Below the pieces are notes generated by a model. That model saw nothing but the letters and a program-made list of their open reading frames with translations, was not told where the DNA came from and did not search any database. The translations under genes were made by a program, and so were the position numbers. 64,000 nt of DNA from Campanula takesimana (taxonomy: Eukaryota; Streptophyta; Magnoliopsida; Asterales; Campanulaceae). The stretch spans positions 496,001 to 560,000 of the forward strand of contig JAOWBW010000443.1 in assembly GCA_026119855.1 (NCBI GenBank), written 5' to 3'. Below are positions 21,189 to 32,551 of this stretch, in pieces; position 1 is the first letter of the stretch, and each line of letters starts with the position of its first letter.

Positions 21189-23272
21189 TGTCGCGCCCCG
21201 ACCCGTGGTCCTACTTGGCCCCACGTCCGGGACACACGCGGAAGACGTCATAAAACATTTTAGGAAAAATTTTCGAAATGTACTTTCATAAAAGTTTCAT
21301 ATAATAAAACACATTCACTTGAAACTTGACTTCATTCCATACAAACACACTTTCACATTCCAAAGTACTTAGCCATAAGGCTCACACACTTTACTTACAA
21401 ATTTACAAATCACCAACATGTTCCAAAAATAGGTGATACAAAGATGAAGTCACGGTACACTACCCAAAAGGTTATACATTTATATAATGTAGCCTTTACA
21501 AACCAAACTTACTTTCCCAAAATGTCTTACCCAAAATCACCACCTCGACGTCCTCCCTTGAAGTGACATATCCCCTGGGCTCTCCTATATCTAAAACAGT
21601 AAACAAATAAAGGGTGAGAATAAATCTCAGTAAGCTACTAAAATGCAACTACGTTACATGCTGAAATGATACTCGAAATTGAACAATGTCAATAAACATT
21701 CATTTAGCACATAACATGAGAGGCTCCCTATCACCAACCGTCCCATACCGGTTGGAAATAACGACCAACTCATCATACAGCACATAAGGCGGAAATAAAC
21801 ACTCATAAGTGGATACTGAGCCAAGGTTCTCGAATCAAATATAATCATCAAAGAGGTATCAACTGAGCAGCACCAAAGGGATGAAGCCGGTTCCGGAACC
21901 AAACAATAACAACCGCGCAAACAACAACAAGAGGGGGAAAATGACACAATGTCATAACCCAAAGTGCCCAACCTTTGGCCCAAGGAAGGGGGTTAAAAAT
22001 GGTAAACCAATGGTAGAAGCCTTACAATGAACTTGGCTCGTGTGCCATCATAATCCCTACTACTGCCCGAAACCACAACAAGTAGTACCAGCTGGACTTT
22101 AAAACGAGCATAGTAATGAATACTTGCTTAAACAACAACCAGGGCAATGATTCCAAAGTAGGGAACCAAGCCAACACTTCACAAAGATGAACCAATCCAA
22201 ACCACATCAAAAGATGTTCAACAATATCCACTTAACATTCAGTCAAATTCCACAACACTCATGTTCACAAAGGAACCATTTCAAACACAAGAGTATTCCA
22301 CAACAACCCTCTAGGTACTCTAAGATATCACCTAAGACCTAGACCCAGATTGAACCTTAAATCCCTTGAAATGAAACAACTCAACTATTTCAGCAACCCT
22401 GGGCGGTCGCCCACACCAACTTGTGCGGCCGCCCAAAATGCTCTGTCCCACGACCAAAATCTTCCAGATAGATGGGCGGTCGCACGCCCTATTTGGGCGG
22501 CCGCCCAACATACCCGCCAGGCCCAAAACTTGCAAATATTACTCCCTTTATTTCACCGTCCCCAAAAGTATAATACTTACATTACTAAATGTTTGTAACA
22601 CAGCTTGGCTACACAACTCAACCTTTCAACCCAACAAAACCAACCATACCAAATACTTACTTTGTCCCAAAATTACAAGTATCACAAATATTACTCAAAT
22701 CACAAAATTAACAAGTACAAGTATCAAGTATAACATATATGACCATTTTAATATTAAAAGGGGAATTAGTAACTTACCTAGTTCGGGAAAAAGTATCGCT
22801 GAAATAAGTTTTGTTCGGGTAGAAATGACATATTCAACGCCCTGATCATTTTTATATAATTAGATTTTAAAACGGGTAAGTAAATAAAAAGAATTAAATC
22901 GAAATAGGTTGAACTTACCTTTTTCTCCTAACCCTAGAAAGAACGAGAAAGTTGCAGAGCATATAATGAACACAGAGAAAGAGAAGCATAAGTTATAAGA
23001 GATTTTTACCCCAAAACTATATTTTGGTCACTCAAATTCCATTTTAAACAATTAAGCCCCTAAAGTTATAGTTTCACAAAGGACCCTAAGGGTTCAACTA
23101 ATTCAATTAACTCCCTTAACCATTATTACTACTAACTAAGTAAATAACATAAATAACCAAGTAAGATATGCAAATCATAAAATATGATGCAACACATAAA
23201 ATGCACACATAATATCAAATTAAAATCCTCAAAAATATAAAATAAATAGGGACGGGTTTTGGGGTCGTTACA
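21189..23272 (-). mobile_element. Solo LTR of the Ty3/gypsy family (2084 bp)
   Basis: Full-length counterpart of the LTR at 5882-7973, inverted, starting TGTCGCGCCCC and ending GTCGTTACA on the plus strand. A perfect 5-bp duplication GGAAC (21184-21188 and 23273-23277) flanks it and no internal region is present, so it arose by recombination between two LTRs of one inserted element. The frame at 21654-21983 on the minus strand parallels the small LTR frame at 7207 and is not evidence of a gene. Confidence 0.93.
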
Positions 23273-23277
23273 GGAAC

Positions 23278-23962
23278 TTCCCCCATATTGCTATCAATGT
23301 CTTCATGTTACAAATAATGCCAAAAATGTCTAGATAATTAAAAAATACAAATATTTTGGGACAAACTTCAACTCCTTAAACTATAAATATTTAAGAATAG
23401 AGTGAGTGACTTTAACAAAACAATAATGTCAATCTAATTATTTCAATGAGGTTCTAAAAAAAAATACTCTTTTTGGATTAAAATAAATACTCCATCCGTC
23501 CCAACACAAGTAAGACTAGAGGAGTTGGCACAATAATTAAGAGAAAAATAGTGTATGCATGGTAGAAAATGAAGAGAGAGAATGAGCTAGGTAAATAATA
23601 GTATTGATTGAATAAATTGAGTTGTAGAAAATGAATAGTGAAAATGAGGGGTTAAATGGTGGGTTTGATTGAATATAAATACTTTAAATAAACAGGAAAA
23701 ATAAAACTATTATTTTAAGATGTAGAGGGTATAAGAGAATACACGTGTCAGCCCAACGGTTAATAATATTGCTCACCTCCGCCAGACTGAGAAGCCGATG
23801 TCTTAAGTCTAAAATTAGTGTAGCTACACATGAAACATGAAAGGGGTTTAACATCACATTCACACCTCTTTTAAATGAACAACAACAGTTTATGAGACAT
23901 TTACACAAATATTAGAAACTTCCTAAAGTTAATATTGAACTACTCTTACTAAAAACAAGTCA
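23278..23962. other. Intergenic DNA with a truncated MITE
   Basis: A Stowaway-type end CTCCATCCGTCCC starts at 23490 and the typical GAAAATGAAGAGAGAGAATG interior follows to about 23695, but the far terminus is missing. Nothing else recognised. Confidence 0.5.
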
Positions 23963-23971
23963 ATTGATAAG

Positions 23972-24985
23972 GGCAAATTCTTGCGTGCAGCAGCCGCATC
24001 AATTGCGGCGGTTCCGCTGCTTCTCGCGTCTTCCTGCTCCGCTACATCCGACCGTTGGATTCAGCCCTCCCACATCTTAGATCGCGACACGTGTCTTCCC
24101 TTTAAAAAAAAAGAAAAAAAAAACTTCAATAACTTTAAAATGCTATATCTTGAGATTTATAACTCAGAAAAAAAAAATACCGTTGTGTTCGTCTCGACGA
24201 GACGAATAAATCTACATAGGTCATGATATGGTTTGATTTTTTTTTAAAAAAAAACAAACATTTTTTTACACACAAAAAGTTTGAGCTGCTCATCAGCTAA
24301 GATATAACACTCTGTTCTGCTAAAAATAACAGTTTCATCTTCAAAAAGTAACACTTTTCACAGTCAAATGTAACAACAATTTTACAAGAAAATTTAAATT
24401 GTTTGATAGTTTTTGTGGTTAGAAAAAGTAATATTTGAAGTGTAACAAAGTGAATATATAATTATAATTTTCTATATAGAAGAATGTAACATTTTTTTTT
24501 TGGTAAATGTTACTTTTCTTCTTTTAAAAAAAAAAGTAAAAATTCATATATATAATTGAGTTGCATTTCAATTGTTACTTTCTCAATAAAAAATTGTTAC
24601 ATTTCTGATATAATGTTGTATACATTTAAGAATATAAACTGTTACAATTGAGAAAAAAAATGTTACATTCATTTTTTATAAAATGTAACATTAGTTTAGT
24701 TTGTCAATCTTATGTAAATTTTGAAAAAAAAAATGTTACATTTGAAAAAAAGAGTGTTACATTCTTTTATAAAAAGTGTGACATTAGTTTAGTTGTCAAT
24801 CTTTATGTTATCTTTAATCTATTGCAGCAAAATTGTGGTACATTTTTTTTTTAAAAAAAGTGTTACATTTCGTTATAATAAGTGTTACTTTTGTTGGGAG
24901 GAAAAAGGTTTTGGGTGGCAAGAAAAAAAAAAGGAGGGTCGCCTGGCGCCATCGCACGGTGCGGCGGTTCACAGGAGACCTCCTT
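23972..24985. mobile_element. Non-coding Mutator-like element, copy C (1014 bp)
   Basis: Perfect 9-bp duplication ATTGATAAG (23963-23971 and 24986-24994). Ends GGCAAATTCTTGCGTGC and the complement of AAGGAGGTCTCCTGTGAAC, the latter resembling the GAGGTGGTCTCCC end of copies A and B. The interior is dense in TGTAACATT / GTTACTTT motifs and holds the near-perfect palindrome TTCGTCTCGACGAGACGAA at 24188-24206, shared with copies D and E. No coding frame. Confidence 0.85.
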
Positions 24986-24994
24986 ATTGATAAG

Positions 24995-25481
24995 TCAGAT
25001 ATGGTACGTAGCAGCAACATTCTTCAATAAGAGAGAGCTATCAGAGAATATGAGATGGTAAGTTTCTCACTTTGAGTTTCTTCATTTGTCTATTCTTACC
25101 AGAGGACATAAACAGATAAAAGGAAGCAAACTGGAGTATTACTTAAATTGTTAAACAAAATCAGTGAAATAGTTCAAATAGAAATACTGTATCTTATTTG
25201 TGGAAATATCACGTGAACAAAACAATTATAAAATTACCGTTAACTGTCTTTTCCCTGAGGCAAACTTCCCGTTTATCTTCTTCCTTTTCTCCTCTCCGAT
25301 CTTCTTCCTCTGTCCAACTCCGTCTCCGTCAGTTTTCCGTTCGATCTCCGGTTTGTGTTTTGGAATTTCCTAATTTAAACATTAATCATTAATTCAATGA
25401 TTAATATTTAAATTAGGAGAAATTTCCTGATTTTCAATAATAATTAGATTGGATAAATTTCTAGATTTGTAGTTTTTTTCT
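24995..25481. other. Unrecognised stretch with a TC-rich leader-like segment
   Basis: A TTCTTCC/CTCCGTC-rich patch near 25265-25350 resembles a plant 5' leader, but no gene follows. No call made. Confidence 0.4.
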
Positions 25482-26372
25482 TGTTAAACTGTTGAATAAA
25501 TCATGTTGCATTACTTCTCGTTGTATTAGTATATGTTATCTCCCCTATGTCGGGAGCCTTTGCCTTCTTCCCTTGTTTGTTGGGAGCCTTTGTCTTCTCC
25601 CATTTGTTGGTTGGGAGTCTATGCCTTCTTATAGAGAAATGAAAAGCTTGATTTATTATTGAGAAAATTACCACCTAATCCCTCATCATAATGAAAACTA
25701 CCATCTAGTCCAAGGCAATATTTTGATTTACCACCTAGTCCAACAATTAAAATAAGTTACCAAAGGGTCCGTTATTATTTTGAAATCCCGAAACTACCCT
25801 TTATCAAACTAAAACCCTCCCCTCTTCCTCATTCAGCGCACACACCCCGACACTATGTTTCTCTCTAAATGCGACCTCTCTCTTTCCAATCGCCGGCAAC
25901 CCCTTCCCATCCCCGGCGAAGCCCTAGGAAACCTCTATCACCTCTGGCGAGATCTATCCACCCTCCCTTCCCTCTCAGGCGCCCGCCCCTCATCTCCGGC
26001 GCGGCGCCCTCCCTCGTCTCCAGCGCCCTCCCCTCGAAAACGAAAGACGAAAATTGAAAAAGGAGCAGGACAATCCCCAAATCAAAAGATCTAACCCGTT
26101 TCACAACCTCCGGTTGTCTTCTTCATCTCCGAGCACCTCAATCCGGTAAGATCTGTCCAGATCCGGCGACTCTACCTCCGACAAGATTTGTGAAACTGCA
26201 ATTCTAATTCCATGTAAATTTGTGAGCGGGAGATAAAAGAAAGTCCAGGTAAATTGGTACTAAAGCTGCAAACAAGGTATACAAATTTGTTGATTAAATT
26301 TCCATTTTTATTTTTTATTTTATTTTTCGATTCTAATTTTTGTTTTAATATTAAATTCATAATTGTTCGCAG

Positions 26373-26690
26373 ATGAGTGATCGAAAATGGGAGAATTTAC
26401 CCCTTAAATGTTTGCTGAATATATTTTGGAGAGTGGGAGTGGACTTGCTGGTGGAAAGTGTTCCATTTGTATGCAAGTCATGGCATAAAGCCACTCTGAG
26501 TCCTCTATGTTGGCAATATCTCATCTTTGGTGACTTGAGCAATTTGAAGCCTTTATCAGAAAATTACCGAAAACTCTAGTCCGGTTTCCATATTTGAAGC
26601 ATTTGTTAAGTTTTTGATCCATCGTAGCCGTAGATCAGCAAGTGTATTTGTTATTTGTTTTGGCTTGCCCATCACTAAAGAAATTGTAAA
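26373..26690 (+). pseudogene. Captured F-box protein fragment
   Basis: The frame from the ATG at 26373 encodes an N-terminal F-box (KWENLPLKCLLNIFWRVG, then VPFVCKSWHKATLSPLCWQYL), the motif that recruits substrate receptors to SKP1 in SCF ubiquitin ligases. A TTCGCAG acceptor lies immediately before the ATG, so a spliced leader was captured too. The frame stops at 26579; homology appears to resume in another frame at about 26590-26690 (FEAFVKFLIHRSRR style), indicating an indel, and then the MITE interrupts. The leucine-rich repeats expected in the parent F-box/LRR gene are missing. Function as a protein is unlikely. Confidence 0.65.
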
Positions 26691-26695
26691 CTGTA

Positions 26696-26961
26696 CTCCC
26701 TCCGTCCCTCTTTAACTTAAAAAAAATGAGTTGGGCACATTAATTAAGGAAAAAGTGAAAAATGTGATGTGTTGTGAGTGTAGATAGTTGGGTGGAAAAG
26801 AGAAAGAGAGATATAAAATAGTTAGTGGATAGTTGTTGTGAGTATGACAAGTGGGTCTCACCATTTTAAAAGTATTAAAATATTTCCATTTTAAGATTTT
26901 GTAAGTTAAAATGGGACAACCAAATGGGTAATTTTTGTAGATTAAAAAGGGACGGAGGGAG
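26696..26961. mobile_element. Stowaway-like MITE nested in the Pack-MULE
   Basis: Ends CTCCCTCCGTCCC and GGGACGGAGGGAG with TA at 26694-26695 and 26962-26963. A close relative lies at 53523-53760 (shared CTCTTTAACTTA start). Confidence 0.85.
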
Positions 26962-27024
26962 TATTGCTGAAGGGTTAGTTCCGTTGATAAATCGTAAACT
27001 TTCTAGTCCAGTTTCTCTTGAAAA

Positions 27025-27995
27025 AAAGAGGAACTTGTTCTTGGAATTTGTTGTTAGAACATATGCGAACCTGTTCTTGGAACAAGTGCGAACCTGTTCT
27101 TGGAACAAGTGCGAACTTACAATTGCGAATTTATTTTTGTAACAAATGCGAACTTGTTATTAGAATTTTTTAGTTGTATATTATAACAACTGTGAATTTT
27201 TCAGTTTTATATTAGAACAATTGTAAACTTGTTTTTGGATCAATTGTGAACTTGTTCTAGGAACATCTGTGAACTTGATCTTGGAACAAAATGTGAACTT
27301 ATTCTTGAAAAAAAAACAGTGAACTTGTTCTTGGAACTTGTTTTGGGAACAATTGTGAACTTGTTTTTTGAAATAAATTTGAACTTGTTCTTTAAAAAAA
27401 GTGTAATTTTTTTATTTTGTTTTTGAAAAATGTGAATTGTTCTTAGTAACTTGTTTTTTTTAACAACTGTAAACTTGTTTTGGACCTACTGTGAACTTGT
27501 TCAAGGAACATCTGCGAACTTGATCTTGGAACAAAATTGTGAACTTGTTCTTGAAAAAAAGACAGTGAACTTGTTCTGGGAACAATTGTGAACTTGTTTT
27601 TGAAATAAATGTGAACTTTTCTTTAAAAAAGCTGTGATTTTTTTTTATTTTTTTCTAAAAATGTGAATTGTTCTTAGGAACTTATTTTTGGAAGAACTGT
27701 AAACTTGTTTTTGGACCAACTGTGAACTTGTTCAAGGAACAACTGCGAACTTATAAATGCGATCTTACAATTGCGAACTTACAATTGCGAACTTACAATT
27801 GCGAACTTATAATTGCGAACTTACAATTGCGAAATTACAATTGCGAATTTACAATTGCGAACTTACAATTGTGAACTTACAACTGTGAATTTATTCTTGA
27901 AATAAATGTAAACTTGTGTTTGGAACAACTGTGAACTTGTTCTGAAACAACTGTGAACTTGTTCTTGAACAACTGTGAACTTACTGATTAGTTCA
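27025..27995 (+). repeat. GAACTTGTTCTTGGAACAA minisatellite
   Basis: Dozens of degenerate units of about 20-24 bp built on TGTGAACTTGTTCTTGGAACAA. A purer subarray TGCGAACTTACAAT of about 15 bp runs at 27745-27890. Two GTTCACAGTTGTTTGGTCGCCGGA blocks near 27995 and 28080 bridge to the next array. It is the bulk of the Pack-MULE and appears to have expanded after capture. Confidence 0.85.
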
Positions 27996-28149
27996 CAGTT
28001 GTTTGGTCGCCGGATTTGGTGGTCGCCGGATTCGATCGTGTTCTTAGTAGTTTTGTTGACAATTGTGAACTTACTGATTAGTTCACAGTTGTTTGGTCGC
28101 CGGAGTTGTTTAGATGACAACTGAGAACTTACTGATAAGTTCTCAGTTA

Positions 28150-29065
28150 TTTGATCACCGGAGATGGTCGACGGAGGTGGTCATCGGATTATGGCACCAA
28201 AAAAATACTCGCCGAAGGTGGTCGCCGAAAAATGGTTGACGGAGGTGGTTGTCAAAAAATAGTCGCGGGAAAAGGTGACCGAAGGTGGTCGCCGGAAAAT
28301 GGTCGCCGGAAAATTATGGCCGGGGGGTGGTCGCCGGAATATGGTAGCCGGAAAATTGTGGCCGGAGGTGGTTGCCGGAATATGGTCGCCGGAAAACGGT
28401 AGCCGGAAAATGGTCGCCGGAAAATGGTGGCCGAAAAATGGTTGCCGGAGGTGGTCGCCGGAAAATGGTCGCCGGAGGTGGTTGTCGGAAAATGGTGGCC
28501 GGAGGTGGCCGGCGGGAAACGGTGGCCGGAGGTGGACGCCGGAAAATGGTCGCCGGAGACGGTGACCGGAAATGGTCGCCGGAAAATGTCGCCGGAAAAG
28601 TGACCGGAAATGGTCGCCGGAAAATTGTGGCGGGAAAACGTCGCCGGAAATGGTCGCCGGAGGTGGTCACAGAAAAATTGTGGCCGGGGGTGGTCGCCGG
28701 AATATGGTCGACGGAAATGGTGGCCGGAAAATTGTGGCCGGAGGTGGTTGCCGGAAATGGTGGCCGGAACATGGTCGTCGGAAAACGGTCGCCGGAAAAT
28801 GGTCGCCGGATGTGGTTGTCGGAAAATGGTGGCCGGAGGTGGCCGTCGGGAAACGATGGCCGGAGGTGGCCACCGGAAAACGGTGGTCGGAAAATGGTGG
28901 CCGGAGGTGGCCGCCGGGAAATGGTGGCCGGAGACGACCGCCGGAAAATGGTCGCCGGAGACGGTGACCGGAAATGGTGGCCGGAAATGTCACCGGAAAA
29001 AGGTTGCCGGAGGTGGTGGTCGGCCGGAGGTGGTGGCCGGTCGGTCAAAGTTGTTGACCGGTGAG
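28150..29065 (+). repeat. GGTCGCCGGAAAAT minisatellite
   Basis: About 65 degenerate units of 13-14 bp, often alternating between an AAAT and an AGGT ending, giving a ~27-bp dimer. Because 27 is a multiple of three, all frames are unusually open and both strands show long frames (the longest, 270 codons, on the minus strand at 28314-29126, rich in Pro-Pro-Ala-Thr-Ile-Phe). I regard these as composition effects. Confidence 0.85.
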
Positions 29066-29262
29066 AAGGTGAAAGGTTGAGGAGGGAGGGGTAATCATGT
29101 AATTTCCAGTCATTTAGTAAGGGCATTCATGCCCTTTTAATATCCCTTGGACTAGGTGGTAATATTGAAAATACCTTGGACTAGGTGGTAGTTTAGATTC
29201 TAATGAGGGACTAAATGGGAGTTGCCCCTTTATTATTCACAAAGTGATGTACATATATAGGT

Positions 29263-29433
29263 GTTTACAAGAGATAAAAAAGTAAATGATAAACTTTACA
29301 AGAATAACTAATCTCCTAGAATATTTACAAGATCCTAATATCTTTCTAATTAGTTACAAGAGTTGTGAAATCTTTGTGTTTGATTGGAGAGCAAGTCTCG
29401 GATGATATGGGAGGATCATTTGTATGTTTATCA
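29263..29433 (-). repeat. Copia LTR segment (3' LTR)
   Basis: 171 bp nearly identical to 31213-31384. Its continuation beyond the Pack-MULE is 25651 down to about 25482. Confidence 0.8.
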
Positions 29434-31212
29434 CGCCCCCGCAAGATGGACGTTCCGTGGATAAGACCAATCTTGGACATGAGAAAGTTGAAGCGGGCGC
29501 GAGGAAGCGGCTTAGTAAGAGCATCAGCGAGTTGGTCTCCACGGGAGATGTGCTGGACTCGAAGATTGCCAAGTTGTACTTGTTCTCGAACAAAGTGAAA
29601 AGATAGGGCAATGTGCTTCATTCGAGAGTGAAAGACTGGTTGGCAGAGTAGTGAGTTGCGCCAAGGTTGTCACAGTAAATGACCGGTGGAAGAGAAATGG
29701 GAAGATGGAGCTCAGACAGAAGATTCTTAATCCATAAAATTTCGGCAGTAGCATCTGCGACGGCCCGAAATTCAGCCTCGGTGGAAGATCGGGCAAGGGT
29801 GAGTTGCTTCTTGGAGGACCAAGCAATCGAATTACGGCCAAGATAAACAATAAAATAAGAGGTGGAAACATAGTCATTCTTGTCACCTGCTCAATCGGCA
29901 TCACAGAAGGCATGAAGGGATAGGGTGGTGTGGCGAAATAGTTGTATACCCATAGTGAGAGTACCATGAAGATATCTAAGAATGTGTTTTAGGGAGGCCC
30001 AGTGAGTTTCTTGGGGGGGGGGGGTTTGCATGAATTGTGCATGTTTGTTAACAGAGAAGGAAATGTCTGGACGAGTGATGGAGAGATATTGTAATCCACC
30101 AACAATGGCACGGTAGTCAGTGGGATTAGAGATAGGGGATGATGTAGAGGAAGTGAGGGGCGGGTAGGTGGACATAGGCGTAGGTGATGGTTTGGAGTAA
30201 ATCATGTTGTGTCGAGTAAGGAGATCATGTATGTATTTGGTTTGAGAGAGAAGGATACCTTGGGAGTTTGGCGTGACTTCAATGCCAAGGAAGTAAGAGA
30301 GAGGACCAAGGTCCTTTAGAGAGAAACGAGAAGAAAGACTAGAGATAAATGAGGCAAGGAAAGAGGAGGATGGACCGGTGACAATTATGTCAATGACATA
30401 GACAAGAAGATACAAAAAGTGGGAGTTTTGTTGAAGATGAAGAGAGATGGATCGGCAAGTGAGGAGTGAAAACCATAGGAGAGAAGGTAGTTTTTGAGTT
30501 CGGTACACCAAGGTCGAGGGGCTTGTTTGAGACCATAAATTGCTTTGGAGAGACGACAGACATGGGAAGGGGAGTTAGAGTTGATAAAGCCGGGAGGTTG
30601 AGTCATGTATACAGTTTCTTGGAGAGTGCCTCTTAGAAAGGCGTTGTTTATATCAAGTTGGCGAAGGAACCAACCATGACTGAGAGCTAAGGAAAAAAGA
30701 AGACGAACAGTGATAGGTTTTACAACGGGACTGAAGGTGTCAGAGTAATCGACGCCGGGTTGTTGGTGAAAGCCTTTTGCAACAAGACGGGCTTTATACT
30801 TTTGGATGGAGTTATCGGGGTTATATTTGATTCTGAATACCCATTTGCATCCAACTACATTATGGGCATCACTAGGTGGGACAAGTGACCGAGTATTGTT
30901 GCGGGTGGGAGCATTTATTTCATCAAGCATGGCAGTACGCCATTGTGGGGAGGCAAGTGCTTGTTTGGTGGTGGTGGGAAGGCTAGTAGAGGAGGTTAGA
31001 GCGGCAAGATTTGCATATTTAGGATTGGGTTTGATGATGTTATTTGTGAGACGGGTGACAATAGTGCGGGTGGGTGGTAAAGGGTTGGGTGTTGTTGGAG
31101 GGGCAGTAGGGGCTGTCGGGACAGAAGGAGAAGGGGTTGTTTGGTCAGGTGTATGTTCTGGAAAAGTGGTGGGGAGAGTTTGAGGTTGAGGTGGGTTCAG
31201 AATAGTGGTGGA
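29434..31212 (-). pseudogene. Ty1/copia RT-RNase H remnant
   Basis: Copia-type reverse transcriptase and RNase H on the minus strand in at least three frames: linker and RT N-terminus (30930-30385; WVFRIKYN, KARLVAKGFHQQPGVDYSDTFSPV, LDINNAFLRG, YGLKQAPRPW), RT C-terminus (30511-29891; SYFLGIEV, and TRPDISFSVNK), and RNase H (29967-29346; ISRGDQLADALTKPL). Frameshifts fall near 30410 and 29930. The catalytic box reads YVID where copia elements have YVDD, so a metal-binding Asp is lost. A run of 13 G occurs near 30014. Integrase, protease and gag are absent. Dead element. Confidence 0.88.
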
Positions 31213-31384
31213 GTTTACAAGAGATAAAAAAAGTAAATGATAAACTTTACAAGAATAACTAATCTCCTAGAATATTTACAAGATCCTAATATCTTTCTAA
31301 TTAGTTACAAGAGTTGTGCAATCTTTGTGTTTGATTGGAGAGCAAGTCTCGGATGATATGGGAGGATCATTTGTATGTTTATCA
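31213..31384 (-). repeat. Truncated copia 5' LTR
   Basis: 172 bp matching 29263-29433 with only a few differences (for example GTGCAATC against GTGAAATC). Truncated where it meets the internal deletion at 31213. Confidence 0.8.
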
Positions 31385-32542
31385 CTTCTCTCCTCTGTGA
31401 GAGCCTTATAATGATTTTGATATTTGTTCTTGGCGCATTGCTTGAAATGTTTGGTTGCGCATTTACTGCCGACTCAAATGCGTCACTTTCTTGTGTCTTC
31501 AAAGCCAAATTCTTTTCGTCCGAGGGTTTATTAAAGGTCAATGTTGTGTCGTGTCCAAGTTTTACTTGGAGAATCATTTGTGCATCACAGGTTATGGTTC
31601 TCAAGGACATTTATTGGAGATTTGGTTCGGGGTTGGCTATCATTATTCGAGATGTGTTAGGCAATCTTTGTGTAAATCTTAATTGCAACTATTATATGAT
31701 GGACGAGCCTCCGTCGTTTGTGGAACGCAATTTTCTTAAATTTATTGATGCAATTATGTATTGTTTGCTTTAAAAAAAAACAATTATAAATTGAATTTAT
31801 ACAACTAGAATTCAGTAAAAGAAGCTAGATTTTTATTAGTAACCCAATATGAATCTAAATTCTGGTACACACAATTAACGCACTTGTGTATTCTACCCAA
31901 TTCAAAATTAAATATTATGTTTCTGTCTTATAATGAATGTTTCACATAGTTTTTTTATTAACTTGAATGTTTATTAAATTTAATTATAATCAACTCGATA
32001 ATATTTTAAAAATTGTAATTGATGGCAGGTTAAGATTACTTACAATAATAGTTTTAAAATTTCATAATTACAATAATAGTTTTAAAATTTCTTAGTTACA
32101 ATAATAGTTTTAAAATTTCATGAAAATAACTGTATTTTAATAACTTTTTTGACATAGTTGATCAAAAAAAAAAAAAAAGTCAAGATGCAACATAAGGAGG
32201 AAATAATAACCATTCCCTCTATTTAGGGTGAGTTTGGAAGTGCGTTTTTTAGGCTTAATCACTATTGGAGATCAAAACTCACTTTCATGGTGTTTGAATG
32301 TAAAAACTGATTCTGCTTTTAAGCTATCAAAACGCAAAATATTGCGTTTTGACAGAACCAGCTAGGACCCAACTTTTGCCAAAAATGATTCTAAAAGTTG
32401 TTTTGGTATAACGTTTTACATTGATAACCTCTCATTCATATGTGCATTTATTATATTTATATGTATAGAGTAAGGGATATTTTTGGAATTCTTATTTTAT
32501 AATCAATTTTGGACATGTGATATCCAAACATACTCATAATTA
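31385..32542. other. Unrecognised DNA with a weak frame
   Basis: The plus frame near 31600-31772 contains GSGLAIIIRDVLGN, slightly reminiscent of the RNase H-like domain of plant LINEs, but too short to call. Three copies of an ACAATAATAGTTTTAAAATTTC unit lie at 32044-32118. Otherwise nothing. Confidence 0.35.
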
Positions 32543-32551
32543 ATAAATTAA

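Larger units (their letters stand above)
25661..29228 (+). mobile_element. Pack-MULE-like element with an F-box fragment and minisatellites (3568 bp)
   Basis: Flanked by a perfect 9-bp duplication TTTATTATT (25652-25660 and 29229-29237). Inverted ends carry repeated TACCACCTAGTCCAAGG and TAGTCCCTCAT motifs over about 130 bp on each side. Contents in order: a GC-rich leader-like stretch with several open frames (25855-26104), an F-box gene fragment (26373 on), a nested Stowaway MITE (26696-26961), a GAACTTGTTCTTGGAACA minisatellite, and a GGTGGCCGGAAAAT minisatellite. No transposase. The capture of a host gene piece is what defines Pack-MULEs. Confidence 0.8.
25482..31384 (-). mobile_element. 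Deleted Ty1/copia retrotransposon, its 3' LTR split by a Pack-MULE
   Basis: On the minus strand: a partial 5' LTR (31384-31213, starting TGATAAACATAC), then directly the integrase-RT linker, RT and RNase H, a polypurine tract (complement of 29434-29443), and a 3' LTR from 29433 that is interrupted at 29237/25652 by the MULE-like element. Between LTR and RT, gag, protease and integrase are missing. The low-coordinate end is placed at about 25482 because a TTTCT precedes TG there and CTTCT follows 31384; with one mismatch this is only a tentative duplication. Confidence 0.7.

Noticed and set aside
28314..29126. 270-codon minus-strand frame rich in Pro/Ala/Thr
   Set aside because: Composed entirely of a short tandem repeat whose dimer is a multiple of three; several other frames on both strands are equally open.
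31600..31772. LINE RNase H-like fragment
   Set aside because: Only a short GxGxxIRDxxGN-like match and no neighbouring LINE RT; too weak to call.
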